Assembly: GCF_014651875.1 (NCBI RefSeq)
Contig: NZ_BMXS01000005.1
Coordinates: forward strand, 118,853-182,852
DNA from: Litchfieldella qijiaojingensis
GTDB lineage: Bacteria; Pseudomonadota; Gammaproteobacteria; Pseudomonadales; Halomonadaceae
DNA: 64,000 nucleotides
Reading direction: 5' to 3'
The notes under the pieces are model-generated. The model did not search any database and was not told where the DNA came from. It saw nothing but the letters and a program-made list of their open reading frames with translations. Positions 8,109-16,928 of this stretch are shown here, piece by piece. How positions within the stretch are numbered: the first letter of the stretch is position 1; every line of letters starts with the position of its first letter. Both the position numbers and the translations under genes were made by a program.

Positions 8109-9650
8109 CTAGCGTTCGAAGGCCTGCTCGAACAGATAGGGATCGTCGAAATGGCGCCTGCCGACAAAAGCCGTGGCATGGGTGCCCCATTGACGCATCG
8201 CTCCCGGACTCTTGATACCCGCCGGCCACAGCAGAAAACGCTCTAGGCGCTCGGAATGCGGCACGATGCCGGAGGAGTCGAACAGGCTACGCCTTTCGCC
8301 ATTGGGCAGTTCCAGGGAACGAGTTCCATATTCAGGAGGCTGGGTGACCGGACGCAGCGCATAGCGCCGAGACATCGGCAGCTCACCCTCATCGACCCCC
8401 AGATTCGTCACATAGTGGCTGCCGGCCGCCAGAGACACGTGCAGGCGTTGCCCCGGTGCCAGCCGAGGTGCCTGGGCCGGCACCAAGGGTTCTTCACGAA
8501 TGTCCTCGTCCGCCGGCACGGCGACACGCCTGACCGGGGGTACCGGGAAGAACATGTGGTAACAGCCGCAGGCATGGATGCTATCGTGGATCAGGGGTTC
8601 ACCGTTCTCCCCCAGCGTGATCCGCCACACGACGCCGTCGATGCGCCCACCGAGCAGATCGAGAGCATGCGGTCGTGGTCGGGCAGGGAACCAGATGGTG
8701 TAGACGATCTGCGGCAGCACCGCGCCGTCGAAGCGGGTATAGGCCAGCCGCACATGAGCGAGAGGGCGCTCGACATCGACTGCCGGCAACACGCCGTGCG
8801 CGCCGGCTCGCCAATAAGGCGTTCCGGGACGATCGTCGCGGCTGCGGGTTTCGATATCGAAGACCGGTGCGAAGTGCTCGGCCAACTGCATCAGTGCCGC
8901 ATCGTCCAATTCAGGGATGCCGAGCGGACTACGGGGCGCCGAACGCACGATTTCCGCCACCGCCTCGGCCTCGGGCGCATCGTCCAGCGCCGGCACATAA
9001 CGCCGCAGGGGCGTGTCGGCGTGGTTCAGGGTGTCAGAATAGTCTAAGGCAAAGGTGTCCAGATGCTTGCCTTGCCAGTGAGCATAGCCGATCGCTATGC
9101 CGATACCGGTCAACGGATATAGGCCCATGACCCGGGCCGAAGTACGGTAGTGGCTGGGCGCCTCGGCAGCACTCAGCAGTGCCTCGCGCGGTGGCGCCGA
9201 GCCATTCAGCAACTCATGGCGCACGAGCCGATCGCCACAGGCATTGGCGGCGCCGGCCAGGTCGGGCTCGGCAAAACGCCTGGCAATCGCTAAGCGCTTC
9301 TCGGCCGGCAAGTTGGAAATCTCGACGCCACGGGCCTCGGCATCAAGATCACGCAGGCGCCAGACCCAGTCCTCGAAGGCCTCGGGCGAGTGCAAGTCAT
9401 GGCGGAAGCTGGCCAGAAAGCGGTTGATGCGAAGATAGGGAAAGCCATCGACGCGTGCGGCAGCGGCGTCGGCGACGTCCGCCTCTGCCACCGACGCGTC
9501 GATCGAGGACAGCAGCAGCAAGCAGGAACGCTCATCACTACCCAGTTGGGCGAGGTCGTCACGCCAATCGAGCCTTGCAGCACAGCCAGCCAGCAACAGC
9601 CCCCCAAGGATCAGCCCCAGGGCCCCGCGCCAGCTGCCTCCAGCAAACAT
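8109..9650 (-). CDS. Large predicted lipoprotein of unknown function
   Basis: 513 residues from ATG 9650, preceded by a GGAGGG ribosome site. The N-terminus is a lipoprotein signal, a hydrophobic segment ending in the lipobox LLAGC (Cys near residue 23), so the product should be membrane-anchored. The rest is soluble, with recognisable stretches such as RSCLLLLSSIDASV, GIGIAIGYAHWQGKH and HDSIHACGCYHMFFPV, but I cannot place it in a family. It converges on the selenium permease gene and lies 18 bp downstream of ilvD on the same strand, so it may be transcribed with ilvD. No functional link to either neighbour is visible. Confidence 0.72.
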   Translation of the reverse strand: MFAGGSWRGALGLILGGLLLAGCAARLDWRDDLAQLGSDERSCLLLLSSIDASVAEADVADAAAARVDGFPYLRINRFLASFRHDLHSPEAFEDWVWRLRDLDAEARGVEISNLPAEKRLAIARRFAEPDLAGAANACGDRLVRHELLNGSAPPREALLSAAEAPSHYRTSARVMGLYPLTGIGIAIGYAHWQGKHLDTFALDYSDTLNHADTPLRRYVPALDDAPEAEAVAEIVRSAPRSPLGIPELDDAALMQLAEHFAPVFDIETRSRDDRPGTPYWRAGAHGVLPAVDVERPLAHVRLAYTRFDGAVLPQIVYTIWFPARPRPHALDLLGGRIDGVVWRITLGENGEPLIHDSIHACGCYHMFFPVPPVRRVAVPADEDIREEPLVPAQAPRLAPGQRLHVSLAAGSHYVTNLGVDEGELPMSRRYALRPVTQPPEYGTRSLELPNGERRSLFDSSGIVPHSERLERFLLWPAGIKSPGAMRQWGTHATAFVGRRHFDDPYLFEQAFER

Positions 9651-9668
9651 GTCTGCCCCCTCCCTCCT

Positions 9669-11366
9669 TCATGCTCTATCGGGCATATCGGTCACCGCGC
9701 CGGTGGAAGCCGAGCTCACCGTCTTCGCATACTTGGACAGCACACCGCGGGTATAGCGCGGTTCGGGCTGGCGCCAGGCGGCGCGGCGGCGCATCAGTTC
9801 CTCGTCGCTGATATGCACGTCGATGGTGTCGGCCTCGGCATCGATGGTGATCTTGTCGCCGTCCTGTACCAGGGCGATGGGGCCGCCATCGAAAGCTTCC
9901 GGCGTGATATGCCCGACCACGAAGCCGTGGCTGCCACCGGAGAAGCGGCCGTCGGTGATCAGCGCCACCTCGCTGCCCAACCCCCGGCCCATGATCGCCG
10001 AGGTGGGGGTCAGCATCTCACGCATGCCGGGACCGCCCTTCGGCCCTTCATAGCGGATCACGATGACATCGCCGGCCACCACGGTGCCGTCGTTGATGCG
10101 TGCCTGAGCTTCTTCCTCGGAACCGAATACCCGCGCACTACCGGTAAAGCGCGTACCCTCCTTGCCGGTGATCTTGGCCACCGCGCCTTCCGGTGCCAGG
10201 TTGCCGTAGAGGATGCGCAGGTGGCTCTCGGCCTTGTGCGGGGCATCCAGCGGCGCGATGATCTTCTGCCCTTCGGGATAGGGCGCCACCCCTGCCAGGT
10301 TCTCGGCAAGCGTGCGGCCGGTCACCGTCAAGCAGTCGCCATGCAGCAGGCCAGCATCGAGCAGGGTCTTCATCAGTGGCTGAATGCCGCCGATCTCCAC
10401 CAACTCGCTCATCATGTAATGACCGCTGGGACGTAAATCGGCGACCACCGGTACCCGCTTGCCGATACGTGTGAACTCCTCGATCGATAGCGGCACGCCG
10501 ATAGTGTTGGCCATGGCGACCAGGTGCAGCACCGCGTTGGTGGAGCCACCAAGTGCGATGACCACGGTGATGGCGTTCTCGAAAGCCTCGCGGGTCATGA
10601 TGTCGGAAGGCTTGATATCGTGCTCGAGCAATTCGAGCACCGCAGCCCCGGCGGCACGGCAATCGTCGCGCTTGGCCTGCGACACGGCGTTCTGTGCCGA
10701 GCTGCCCGGCAGGCTCATGCCCAACGCCTCGATCGCCGAAGCCATGGTATTGGCGGTGTACATGCCGCCGCAGGAGCCCGGCCCGGGGATCGCCGTCTCC
10801 TCGATCTGCTTCAGCTCGATCAGGTCGAGATCGCCACGGCTGTGAGCGCCCATGGCCTCGAACACCGAGACGATGTCGGTGTGGCCCTTGCCCGGCAGGA
10901 TGGTGCCGCCATAAACGAACACGCTGGGCCGATCGAGCCGTGCCAGGCCCATCATGCAGCCCGGCATGTTCTTGTCGCAGCCACCGATCGCCACCAGGCC
11001 GTCGAAGCCCTCGCAGCCGGCCACGGTCTCGATGGAGTCGGCGATCACCTCGCGCGAGACCAGCGAGTACTTCATGCCCTCGGTGCCGTTGGCAATACCA
11101 TCGGAGATGGTGATGGTGTTGAATATCACCCCCTTGCCGCCGGCATCGTCGGCACCGTCGCGGGCCTCCTCGGCCAAGCCGTCGATATGACTGTTGCAAG
11201 GCGTCACCTGGCTCCAGGTCGAGGCGATACCGACCTGCGGCTTGGTGAAATCCGAATCGGTAAAGCCCACCGCACGCAACATCGCGCGGCTCGCCGACTT
11301 GCCCACACCATCCACAACCGGGCTGGAATAACGGCGTCGTGGATCTTGTTGTCGTTCATCGCTCAT
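9669..11366 (-). CDS. ilvD: Dihydroxy-acid dehydratase
   Basis: 565 residues, the normal length of the short IlvD class. It dehydrates 2,3-dihydroxy-isovalerate and 2,3-dihydroxy-3-methylvalerate to the 2-keto acids of valine and isoleucine synthesis. Iron-sulphur ligands are visible in [17 protein letters not shown] and [13 protein letters not shown], and the C-terminal domain has [16 protein letters not shown]. The first 15 residues ([15 protein letters not shown]) are a short polar leader typical of the family. It stands alone here, with no other ilv genes, between the thiamine-regulated symporter gene and the lipoprotein gene. Confidence 0.95.
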   Translation of the reverse strand: MSDERQQDPRRRYSSPVVDGVGKSASRAMLRAVGFTDSDFTKPQVGIASTWSQVTPCNSHIDGLAEEARDGADDAGGKGVIFNTITISDGIANGTEGMKYSLVSREVIADSIETVAGCEGFDGLVAIGGCDKNMPGCMMGLARLDRPSVFVYGGTILPGKGHTDIVSVFEAMGAHSRGDLDLIELKQIEETAIPGPGSCGGMYTANTMASAIEALGMSLPGSSAQNAVSQAKRDDCRAAGAAVLELLEHDIKPSDIMTREAFENAITVVIALGGSTNAVLHLVAMANTIGVPLSIEEFTRIGKRVPVVADLRPSGHYMMSELVEIGGIQPLMKTLLDAGLLHGDCLTVTGRTLAENLAGVAPYPEGQKIIAPLDAPHKAESHLRILYGNLAPEGAVAKITGKEGTRFTGSARVFGSEEEAQARINDGTVVAGDVIVIRYEGPKGGPGMREMLTPTSAIMGRGLGSEVALITDGRFSGGSHGFVVGHITPEAFDGGPIALVQDGDKITIDAEADTIDVHISDEELMRRRAAWRQPEPRYTRGVLSKYAKTVSSASTGAVTDMPDRA

Positions 11367-11451
11367 GGAGCGCTCCCCCTCTCGCGGTTCGCCTTTGGTC
11401 GTAAACCCGCTTTATAGAGTGGGCATCGAAGCGCTTCCTTGCAAACCGCAC

Positions 11452-12831
11452 TCAGCGTATTCGAGACAGCCCGGCCACCAGCAGGCTGATCAACGTCGAG
11501 GCAACCAGCGCCCCCAGGAAGGGGCCCAAGGTCGGTACGCCACCGGGAAAGCTCGCTGCCAGCAGGCCGGCACTCAGGCTGCCCCCGGTAATCCAGCCTG
11601 GCAATACCGCCCCGAGCAGGCCGGCCAGGCCACCGAGCACCGCTGCGCGTGTCGTCATGCGCGACCATAGACCCAGCAGCACCGGCACCACCGCGGTGGC
11701 GCACAGCAGGTCGGCGATCAGGAACAGCCTCAGCACCGAGAGATTCTGCAGCGCCACGATCACCACCGGCACCATCAACACCACGGTGATCCAGCGGGCC
11801 GTGGCCAGCGATACTCGCCGGCTGCCGCCCTCCCCCTCGCTGACTGCCAGCGAGGCGATGCCGTTCTGCAGCGTATCCACGCTGGACGCCACCAGCGTCA
11901 CCGCCAGCACCAGCGCCAGCAGCATCAGCCACTGCGGCGCCTCGGTCAGCAGCGCGAAGAACGGCATCGGCGGCTCGCCAAGCGACGTACCCGACATCGC
12001 GGCGAGGATCCCCAAGCCGCCGACCACGGCCACCACAACCACGGTGATCAGCCCGCCCAGAATGGCGCCACGTCCCAGCGCCTGGCCGTTCCGGGCGGCC
12101 CATACACGCTGCCAGTAGCCTTGGTGGAACAAGTTCGCTGCGGTGACCGCGATCACCAGGGTCAGCGCCACACTCAACGCGCTGCCGACGGGAACCGAAG
12201 GTAGCTCAGCGTCGGTGGGCAACGTCGGCAGGCGCTGCCAGCCCACCCAACCGACTACCACCAGCAAGGCGATCAACAGCCAGGCCTGCCAGCGGTCGGT
12301 AGCCAGGCTCGCCCTGAGCCCGCCCAGCGCGGTATAGACCAGGGTGGACAGGGCCACACCGATCACCACCACGCTCCCCGACATGTCGGAAAGCAGCGCG
12401 GTGATACCGTTGATTGCGGTAAGCTCGGCGGCCAGGAACACCGCCATATAAAGTACCGAGAGCAGGGAGACATAACGGCGCACGCCCATGCCGTAGCGAC
12501 GCTGGGCGAACTCGCCGATGCTGCGCCCCTCGGGCAGGTAACGACGAATCGACGGCCCGCAGGCGGCGAAGACTAGGAACGGCATGGCCGCGCCGATCGC
12601 ATAGCCGGCCAGCGCTATCGGACCAACGAAGGCACCGACTTCCGGCGGGGCGAACAGGATCCAGGCCCCCATGCCCGAGGCAAGGAACGACAGGCCCAGG
12701 GTCGAGGCGGTCTGGGAGTTACGTGCGGTGATATAGTCATCGAGCTGGCCACCTACGCGCCGCGCGCGCAGGCCCAGAACGGCGAACAGCAGAAGTGCCG
12801 CGCCCAGCGCGGCGGGTGTCAGGTAAGGCAT
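11452..12831 (-). CDS. Sodium/solute symporter (SSS family), TPP-riboswitch controlled, probable thiamine-related transporter
   Basis: 459 residues, a polytopic membrane protein with around 12-13 hydrophobic segments, including ASGMGAWILFAPPEVGAF and VASSVDTLQNGIASLAVSEG, typical of the sodium:solute symporter family. SSS proteins carry many substrates, but the TPP riboswitch directly upstream, whose 3' end includes the ribosome-binding site GGAGGA for this gene, argues for uptake of thiamine or a precursor such as hydroxymethylpyrimidine (the predicted ThiV group). No other thiamine gene lies in the window. The exact substrate is not readable from the sequence. Confidence 0.86.
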   Translation of the reverse strand: MPYLTPAALGAALLLFAVLGLRARRVGGQLDDYITARNSQTASTLGLSFLASGMGAWILFAPPEVGAFVGPIALAGYAIGAAMPFLVFAACGPSIRRYLPEGRSIGEFAQRRYGMGVRRYVSLLSVLYMAVFLAAELTAINGITALLSDMSGSVVVIGVALSTLVYTALGGLRASLATDRWQAWLLIALLVVVGWVGWQRLPTLPTDAELPSVPVGSALSVALTLVIAVTAANLFHQGYWQRVWAARNGQALGRGAILGGLITVVVVAVVGGLGILAAMSGTSLGEPPMPFFALLTEAPQWLMLLALVLAVTLVASSVDTLQNGIASLAVSEGEGGSRRVSLATARWITVVLMVPVVIVALQNLSVLRLFLIADLLCATAVVPVLLGLWSRMTTRAAVLGGLAGLLGAVLPGWITGGSLSAGLLAASFPGGVPTLGPFLGALVASTLISLLVAGLSRIR

Positions 12832-12833
12832 GT

Positions 12834-12930
12834 CGCGCTTCCTCCGCCGGTATCAACCGGATCAGGTTCCAGGGTCTGCACACGGTGAGGCATGCACTCT
12901 CAGTCCGAACCGGGACTCCCCTGGCGACAG
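12834..12930 (-). promoter_or_regulatory. TPP (thiamine pyrophosphate) riboswitch
   Basis: Read on the reverse strand, this leader contains the conserved TPP aptamer pieces in order: AGGGGAGTCCC, then ACTGAGAG, then GACCCTGGAACCTGATC and GGTTGATACCGGCGG. These are the hallmark THI-box segments of the pyrimidine- and pyrophosphate-sensing arms. The aptamer ends in GGAGGAAG about 5 nt before the symporter ATG at 12831, so the ribosome-binding site is part of, or adjoins, the closing stem. That arrangement suggests translational repression when TPP is bound. Confidence 0.94.
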
Positions 12931-13035
12931 TGAGTGATGGTTCAATTGTACGTCGTAGGACGAAACTGATATCTATCGCCTAAGCTGCCATAATGGCTAA
13001 AAGATTCTAATGTAGAAAGGTGCAGGGGAAATACC

Positions 13036-13719
13036 ATGTCATACATCGAAGCCAAGGAGCACGCCCCGGGGCGGTTGCACGATATCTTCGCTGCACCCTA
13101 TGAAGCCTTCGAAAATGGAGTACTCGAACGCAAGCTGCATCTGGATATCGCCTTTCAGGCGCTACTCGACCGGCCGTTGCGAAATGGCAACTTGGTGCTG
13201 CGGGTCATCCATGGCTGGGAGAACGGCGACGACACCCCCGAAGCGCTGGAATACAGCGACCATCCCATCGCCTCCCTGGCTGACGTCGAGCGAGTCAAGG
13301 AAGAATATCGCGCCGCAATCGAGCAGGAGCTACCCCTTCCCCGCGAATCCCGCTCCCTGCTGGCCGGCCCCCGCGACGCGGCCATCGCCAGGGCACATGA
13401 TCAAGGCCAGGAAATCGACGACGAGACCCGCCGCAACCCGGCCCGCTGGCCCGCCTTTGAAAACGGGCTCTATCTCTACACCTTCTTCAAGGTCTATCAC
13501 CGCCTGACCTACGGCGAGGACGAAAGCTACCGCTCGATCCAGTGCCAGACCCCCGAAGGCCCTCGCGAGATCCACGAGTTCCACCTCGACGAATGCGAAT
13601 TCGCGATCTGCACCCCACCGGCTCCCGACAGCCCCCATACCAGCCTGCTGATCGTCCATGAAGGCGAACTCGACCCACTGGTGGAGTGTTTGGGGTTGCA
13701 TCTTCCCAAAGCGGCATAA
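13036..13719 (+). CDS. Protein of unknown function
   Basis: 227 residues, acidic and soluble, with no signal peptide or membrane segment. The ATG follows GCAGGGGAAATACC. Segments such as MSYIEAKEHAPGRLHD, GWENGDDTPEALEYSDHP and FENGLYLYTFFKVYHRLTYG do not match a family I recognise. It diverges from the TPP-regulated symporter gene; their starts are about 200 bp apart. A 14-bp perfect palindrome (CGCTTTCGAAAGCG, 13726-13739) lies 7 bp after its stop and could be part of a terminator, though no T-tract follows. Confidence 0.7.
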   Translation: MSYIEAKEHAPGRLHDIFAAPYEAFENGVLERKLHLDIAFQALLDRPLRNGNLVLRVIHGWENGDDTPEALEYSDHPIASLADVERVKEEYRAAIEQELPLPRESRSLLAGPRDAAIARAHDQGQEIDDETRRNPARWPAFENGLYLYTFFKVYHRLTYGEDESYRSIQCQTPEGPREIHEFHLDECEFAICTPPAPDSPHTSLLIVHEGELDPLVECLGLHLPKAA

Positions 13720-13821
13720 CTCCAGCGCTTTCGAAAGCGAATAGCGAATCCCCGCATCGGCATTAGGGGCCGAGCGCGACCCCGCCTCTGGCGAGACGGC
13801 GCCACGCTTAGCTCGTCGGCC

Positions 13822-15321
13822 TCAATGCAACGAAATGGTGCTGTTGATGCCGCTGGAGATGTTCTCCGGTTCGAACCAGCGCTCGGTCACGGTCTTGGTC
13901 TGGGTCCAGAACAGGATCGCCTGCTGACCGTTGGGGCCCAGGTCGCCGAGCTTGGAGCCACGCGAACCGGTGAAGCTGAAGTAGGCGACCGGTACCGGGA
14001 TCGGCACGTTGATCCCGACCTGGCCGACGTCGATATCGGCCTCGAAACGCTTGGCTACCCAACCGGAGTTGGTGAAGATCGCCGTTCCATTGCCGTTGGG
14101 ATTGGCGTTGATGAAGTCGATGGCCTCATCCAGCGTATCGACATCGACCACGCACAGTACCGGACCGAAGATCTCCTCGCGGTAGATGCTCATCTCGGGC
14201 TTGACGCCACTGAACAGCGTCGGTCCGACGAAGTTGCCATCCGGATAGTCTTCTACCTTGATGTTGCGCCCGTCGAGCGACAGCGTCGCGCCCTCCTGAA
14301 CGCCAGCCTCGATCAGGCGCAACACGCGTTCGCGGGCGGCCTTGGAAACCAGCGGGCCGAGATCGGCATCACGCTGGGTGCCGGGGCCGACCTTCATTGC
14401 CCGTGCTCCCTCGACGAGATCGTCGAGCCACTGCCGTGCCTCGCCTACCAGCACCACCACCGAGTTGGCCATGCAACGCTGGCCGGCGGCGCCGAAGGCG
14501 GAACCGAGCACGTTGTTGATGGCCTGGCTGCGGTTGGCATCAGGCATGATCACGCAGTGGTTCTTGGCGCCCATCATCGACTGGACGCGCTTGCCAGCCT
14601 TGCCGGCACGCTCGTAGATATGGGTGCCGACCGGCGTCGAGCCGATGAAGGAGACCGCCTTGATATCCGGGTGATCGCAAAGCCGGTTGGCGACGTCCGG
14701 TCCGCCATGCACCACGTTGAGCACCCCGGCGGGCAGCCCCGCCTCATGGGCCAACTCGACCAGGCGAATGGTGGAAGACGGATCCTGCTCGGAAGGCTTC
14801 AATACGAAGGTGTTGCCGGTGGCGATGGCCAGCGGGAACATGAAGCATGGCAGCATCACCGGGAAGTTGAAGGCGGTGATTCCGGCGCCCACACCGAGCG
14901 GCTGGCGCAATGAATAAACGTTGACGTCGCTGGCGGCGTTCTCGGCGATATCGCCAAGCTGCAGGGTGGGAATCGAGCAGGCGTGCTCGACCACTTCCAG
15001 CCCTCGCCCCACTTCCCCTTCGGCATCGGGCAGGGTCTTGCCGTGCTCCTCGGTGATCAAGGCGGCCAACTCGGCAGTGTGTTCGCGAATCAGCGCCTGG
15101 AACTTGAGCATGATGCGCTGCCGCTTGGCCAGCGGTGTCTTGCGCCAGGTCTTGAAGGCCTCCTTGGCACTGGCCACGGCGCGGTCGACCTCTTCGACAC
15201 TGGCAAACGGTACCCGGGCCACGACTTCCTGGGTGGCGGGGTTGACCACGTCGCGCCATTCACCACTCTGGGATGGCACGGCTTGGCCGTCGATATAAAG
15301 TGGGATTTCTCTGACTGACAT
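13822..15321 (-). CDS. mmsA: Methylmalonate-semialdehyde dehydrogenase (CoA-acylating)
   Basis: 499 residues, full length for MmsA. This aldehyde dehydrogenase family member converts methylmalonate semialdehyde or malonate semialdehyde to propionyl-CoA or acetyl-CoA with NAD+, CO2 being released, in valine, myo-inositol and beta-alanine breakdown. Visible are [29 protein letters not shown], and the catalytic Cys in [12 protein letters not shown]. The C-terminal FFSFTG-like motif reads [17 protein letters not shown]. The usual partner mmsB is not adjacent; the gene stands alone between the unknown gene and ectD. Confidence 0.93.
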   Translation of the reverse strand: MSVREIPLYIDGQAVPSQSGEWRDVVNPATQEVVARVPFASVEEVDRAVASAKEAFKTWRKTPLAKRQRIMLKFQALIREHTAELAALITEEHGKTLPDAEGEVGRGLEVVEHACSIPTLQLGDIAENAASDVNVYSLRQPLGVGAGITAFNFPVMLPCFMFPLAIATGNTFVLKPSEQDPSSTIRLVELAHEAGLPAGVLNVVHGGPDVANRLCDHPDIKAVSFIGSTPVGTHIYERAGKAGKRVQSMMGAKNHCVIMPDANRSQAINNVLGSAFGAAGQRCMANSVVVLVGEARQWLDDLVEGARAMKVGPGTQRDADLGPLVSKAARERVLRLIEAGVQEGATLSLDGRNIKVEDYPDGNFVGPTLFSGVKPEMSIYREEIFGPVLCVVDVDTLDEAIDFINANPNGNGTAIFTNSGWVAKRFEADIDVGQVGINVPIPVPVAYFSFTGSRGSKLGDLGPNGQQAILFWTQTKTVTERWFEPENISSGINSTISLH

Positions 15322-15438
15322 GGTAGCGACTCCTTGGCGGGCCTGGAGAAAGAGACATGAGAGCTCGGCTGTTCCTTACTATAGACCCGGCGTGCGGGAT
15401 TGTTCTCCGACCCCGAGGGAACCACGGTGACGCCCGAC

Positions 15439-16389
15439 TCAGCGCAACGGGCCGACGCCCTGTCCCGCCAGCTCCGGGAAGTCATCATGCATCGTCAGCG
15501 GCTCCACATTGCGGCGCGCGCCCAGGAACTCCGGGCGCCGGGACGGCGCGGCATAGGGCTCCTCCAGGGCATTGTCCACGCTGTTGTAGACGAAGAACAG
15601 GTTGGAGCGTGGCCAGGGCGACATGTTCTCGTTCGAGGCATGCAGGGTGTTGCACTCGAACAGCAGCAGCGACCCGGCCGGCCCCTTGGGTGCCTGGATG
15701 CCGCCCCGGTCGGCCAGCCTGGCCAGGGCATCCCGATCGGGAACGCCCAGCCGCTGCGCCTTGAGCGAGTCCTTCCAGTTCATTTCCGGCGTCTCACCGA
15801 CGCACGGCACGAACTCGATATGGGAGCCGGGGATCAGCATCAGCGGGCCATTGAACTCGTTGTTGTCGGTCAGCATCAGCGACGCGCTGACGGCCCGCAT
15901 GCGCGGCATGCCATCCTCGGAATGCCAGGTCTCGAAGTCCGAATGCCAGTCAAAACCGCTGCCCTGGAAGCCGAACTTGTCGTTGATCCGTGACTGGTGG
16001 ATATAGACCTCGCTACCCAGCAGCTGCCGGACCATGCCCAGGATGCGGAGGTCCCGCGTCAACTTGTCGAAGTTCTCCGAGATCTCGTGCATGCCGAACA
16101 CGGAGCGAATCGCCCCGCTGTTGGGGTCCAGGATGACCTGTTCCGAGCGCATCAACTCTTCATCCTGGGCCATCTCCTTGAGTTCTTCCAAGAAGGGCGT
16201 GATGCGATCATGCGAGAAGAACCCCTCGAACCACAGGAATCCGTCCCGCTCGTAACGCGAGAGCGCCACCTCGTCCAGCGGGCCCTCCCAGCGCCGCTGA
16301 TTGCGCGAATGGACGACCGGGTCTCGGCGCAGGAAGGGGGGGTGATACTCCTTCAGACGCGTGGGATAGGGGTCATAGCGGTCAGTCAT
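15439..16389 (-). CDS. ectD: Ectoine hydroxylase
   Basis: 316 residues from ATG 16389, chosen over an upstream start because GAGGTGA lies 7 nt before it and the protein begins MTDRYDPYPTR. EctD is a 2-oxoglutarate- and Fe(II)-dependent dioxygenase that converts ectoine to 5-hydroxyectoine, a compatible solute. The family signature FDWHSDFETWHSEDGMPR gives the iron ligands His and Asp, and the second His is in CNTLHASNEN. No ectABC genes lie nearby, so it is a stand-alone copy, common in Halomonadaceae. The gene supports a halophilic host. Confidence 0.95.
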   Translation of the reverse strand: MTDRYDPYPTRLKEYHPPFLRRDPVVHSRNQRRWEGPLDEVALSRYERDGFLWFEGFFSHDRITPFLEELKEMAQDEELMRSEQVILDPNSGAIRSVFGMHEISENFDKLTRDLRILGMVRQLLGSEVYIHQSRINDKFGFQGSGFDWHSDFETWHSEDGMPRMRAVSASLMLTDNNEFNGPLMLIPGSHIEFVPCVGETPEMNWKDSLKAQRLGVPDRDALARLADRGGIQAPKGPAGSLLLFECNTLHASNENMSPWPRSNLFFVYNSVDNALEEPYAAPSRRPEFLGARRNVEPLTMHDDFPELAGQGVGPLR

Positions 16390-16651
16390 GACAGATTCAC
16401 CTCGCATCGTTGAAATATGCTAACTATCAACCCTGGTCATACCAGGGGGCTCTATCTATCAGTGGTGGTAACACTCGAGTTGGTCAAGAAAATGCCAACA
16501 CAGTTCCGGTTGATGCAGCATGCGTGGGGCGTCCTGCTCGTCGGGCGAGACGCCCTTCGCGTCCGCTCCGAGTTCCGATTCCGGCGAGTTCTTGCCCGCA
16601 TTCGCGATACACTGCGAGGGTGAGTCGAGTCAGTCGTCGAGGTATGCCGTC

Positions 16652-16810
16652 ATGCTGGATCCCGAGCTGTGCCGTCAGACCGGCATCGCTGAACGGCCAC
16701 GATCGTGGTGCCCTGTCATCGAGTGATCGGACGGATGGACGGCTCACCGGCTATGCTGGCGGCTGCAGAGGAAGCAGTGGCTGCTGCGCCACGAGGGATA
16801 CCTGGACTAA
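16652..16810 (+). pseudogene. Internally deleted remnant of an ada/alkA-ogt gene pair
   Basis: From ATG 16652 the frame reads MLDPELCRQTGIAERP, matching the start of the Ada-like protein at 38133 (MLDRELCRQARLS). It then jumps to VVPCHRVIGR, the active-site region of the Ogt protein encoded at 39528-40037, and after a frameshift continues as LTGYAGG and RKQWLLRHEGYLD followed by TAA, matching the Ogt C-terminus. The upstream DNA (about 16565-16620) also resembles the region before 38133 (shared GTTCCGATTCCGGC and GATACACTG). A whole ada-ogt pair has therefore collapsed into about 160 bp, leaving only its two ends. It cannot encode a working protein. Confidence 0.75.
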
Positions 16811-16880
16811 CCCGCCCCGCTCGAGCGAAGCGCGCCAAAATCCCTCACGCTGGCAACGAAATCACTGAAGCGCCGCCGAT
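16807..16880 (-). pseudogene. 3' fragment of a GntR/FCD-family regulator gene
   Basis: On the reverse strand the sequence encodes RRFSDFVASVRDFGALRSSGAG and a stop. This matches the C-terminal end of the intact GntR regulator at 26709-27401 (ERFSDFVASVRELSGTTLAGTG). Only about 20 codons remain. It lies just beyond the TRAP transporter operon, so an old regulator gene for that operon may have been lost here. Its stop overlaps the stop of the ada-ogt remnant. Confidence 0.6.
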
Positions 16881-16900
16881 CCCTGGTTCGGGATCGGCGG
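16873..16900 (-). terminator. Strong hairpin after the TRAP transporter operon
   Basis: Perfect 11-bp arms CCGCCGATCCC and GGGATCGGCGG with a 6-nt loop (TGGTTC) lie 29 bp past the DctM stop. No T-tract follows on the operon strand, so this may be a weak or Rho-assisted terminator or an RNA 3'-end stabiliser. Confidence 0.5.
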
Positions 16901-16928
16901 CACGCCCTGCTCCTGCGGAAGGCCGCCG

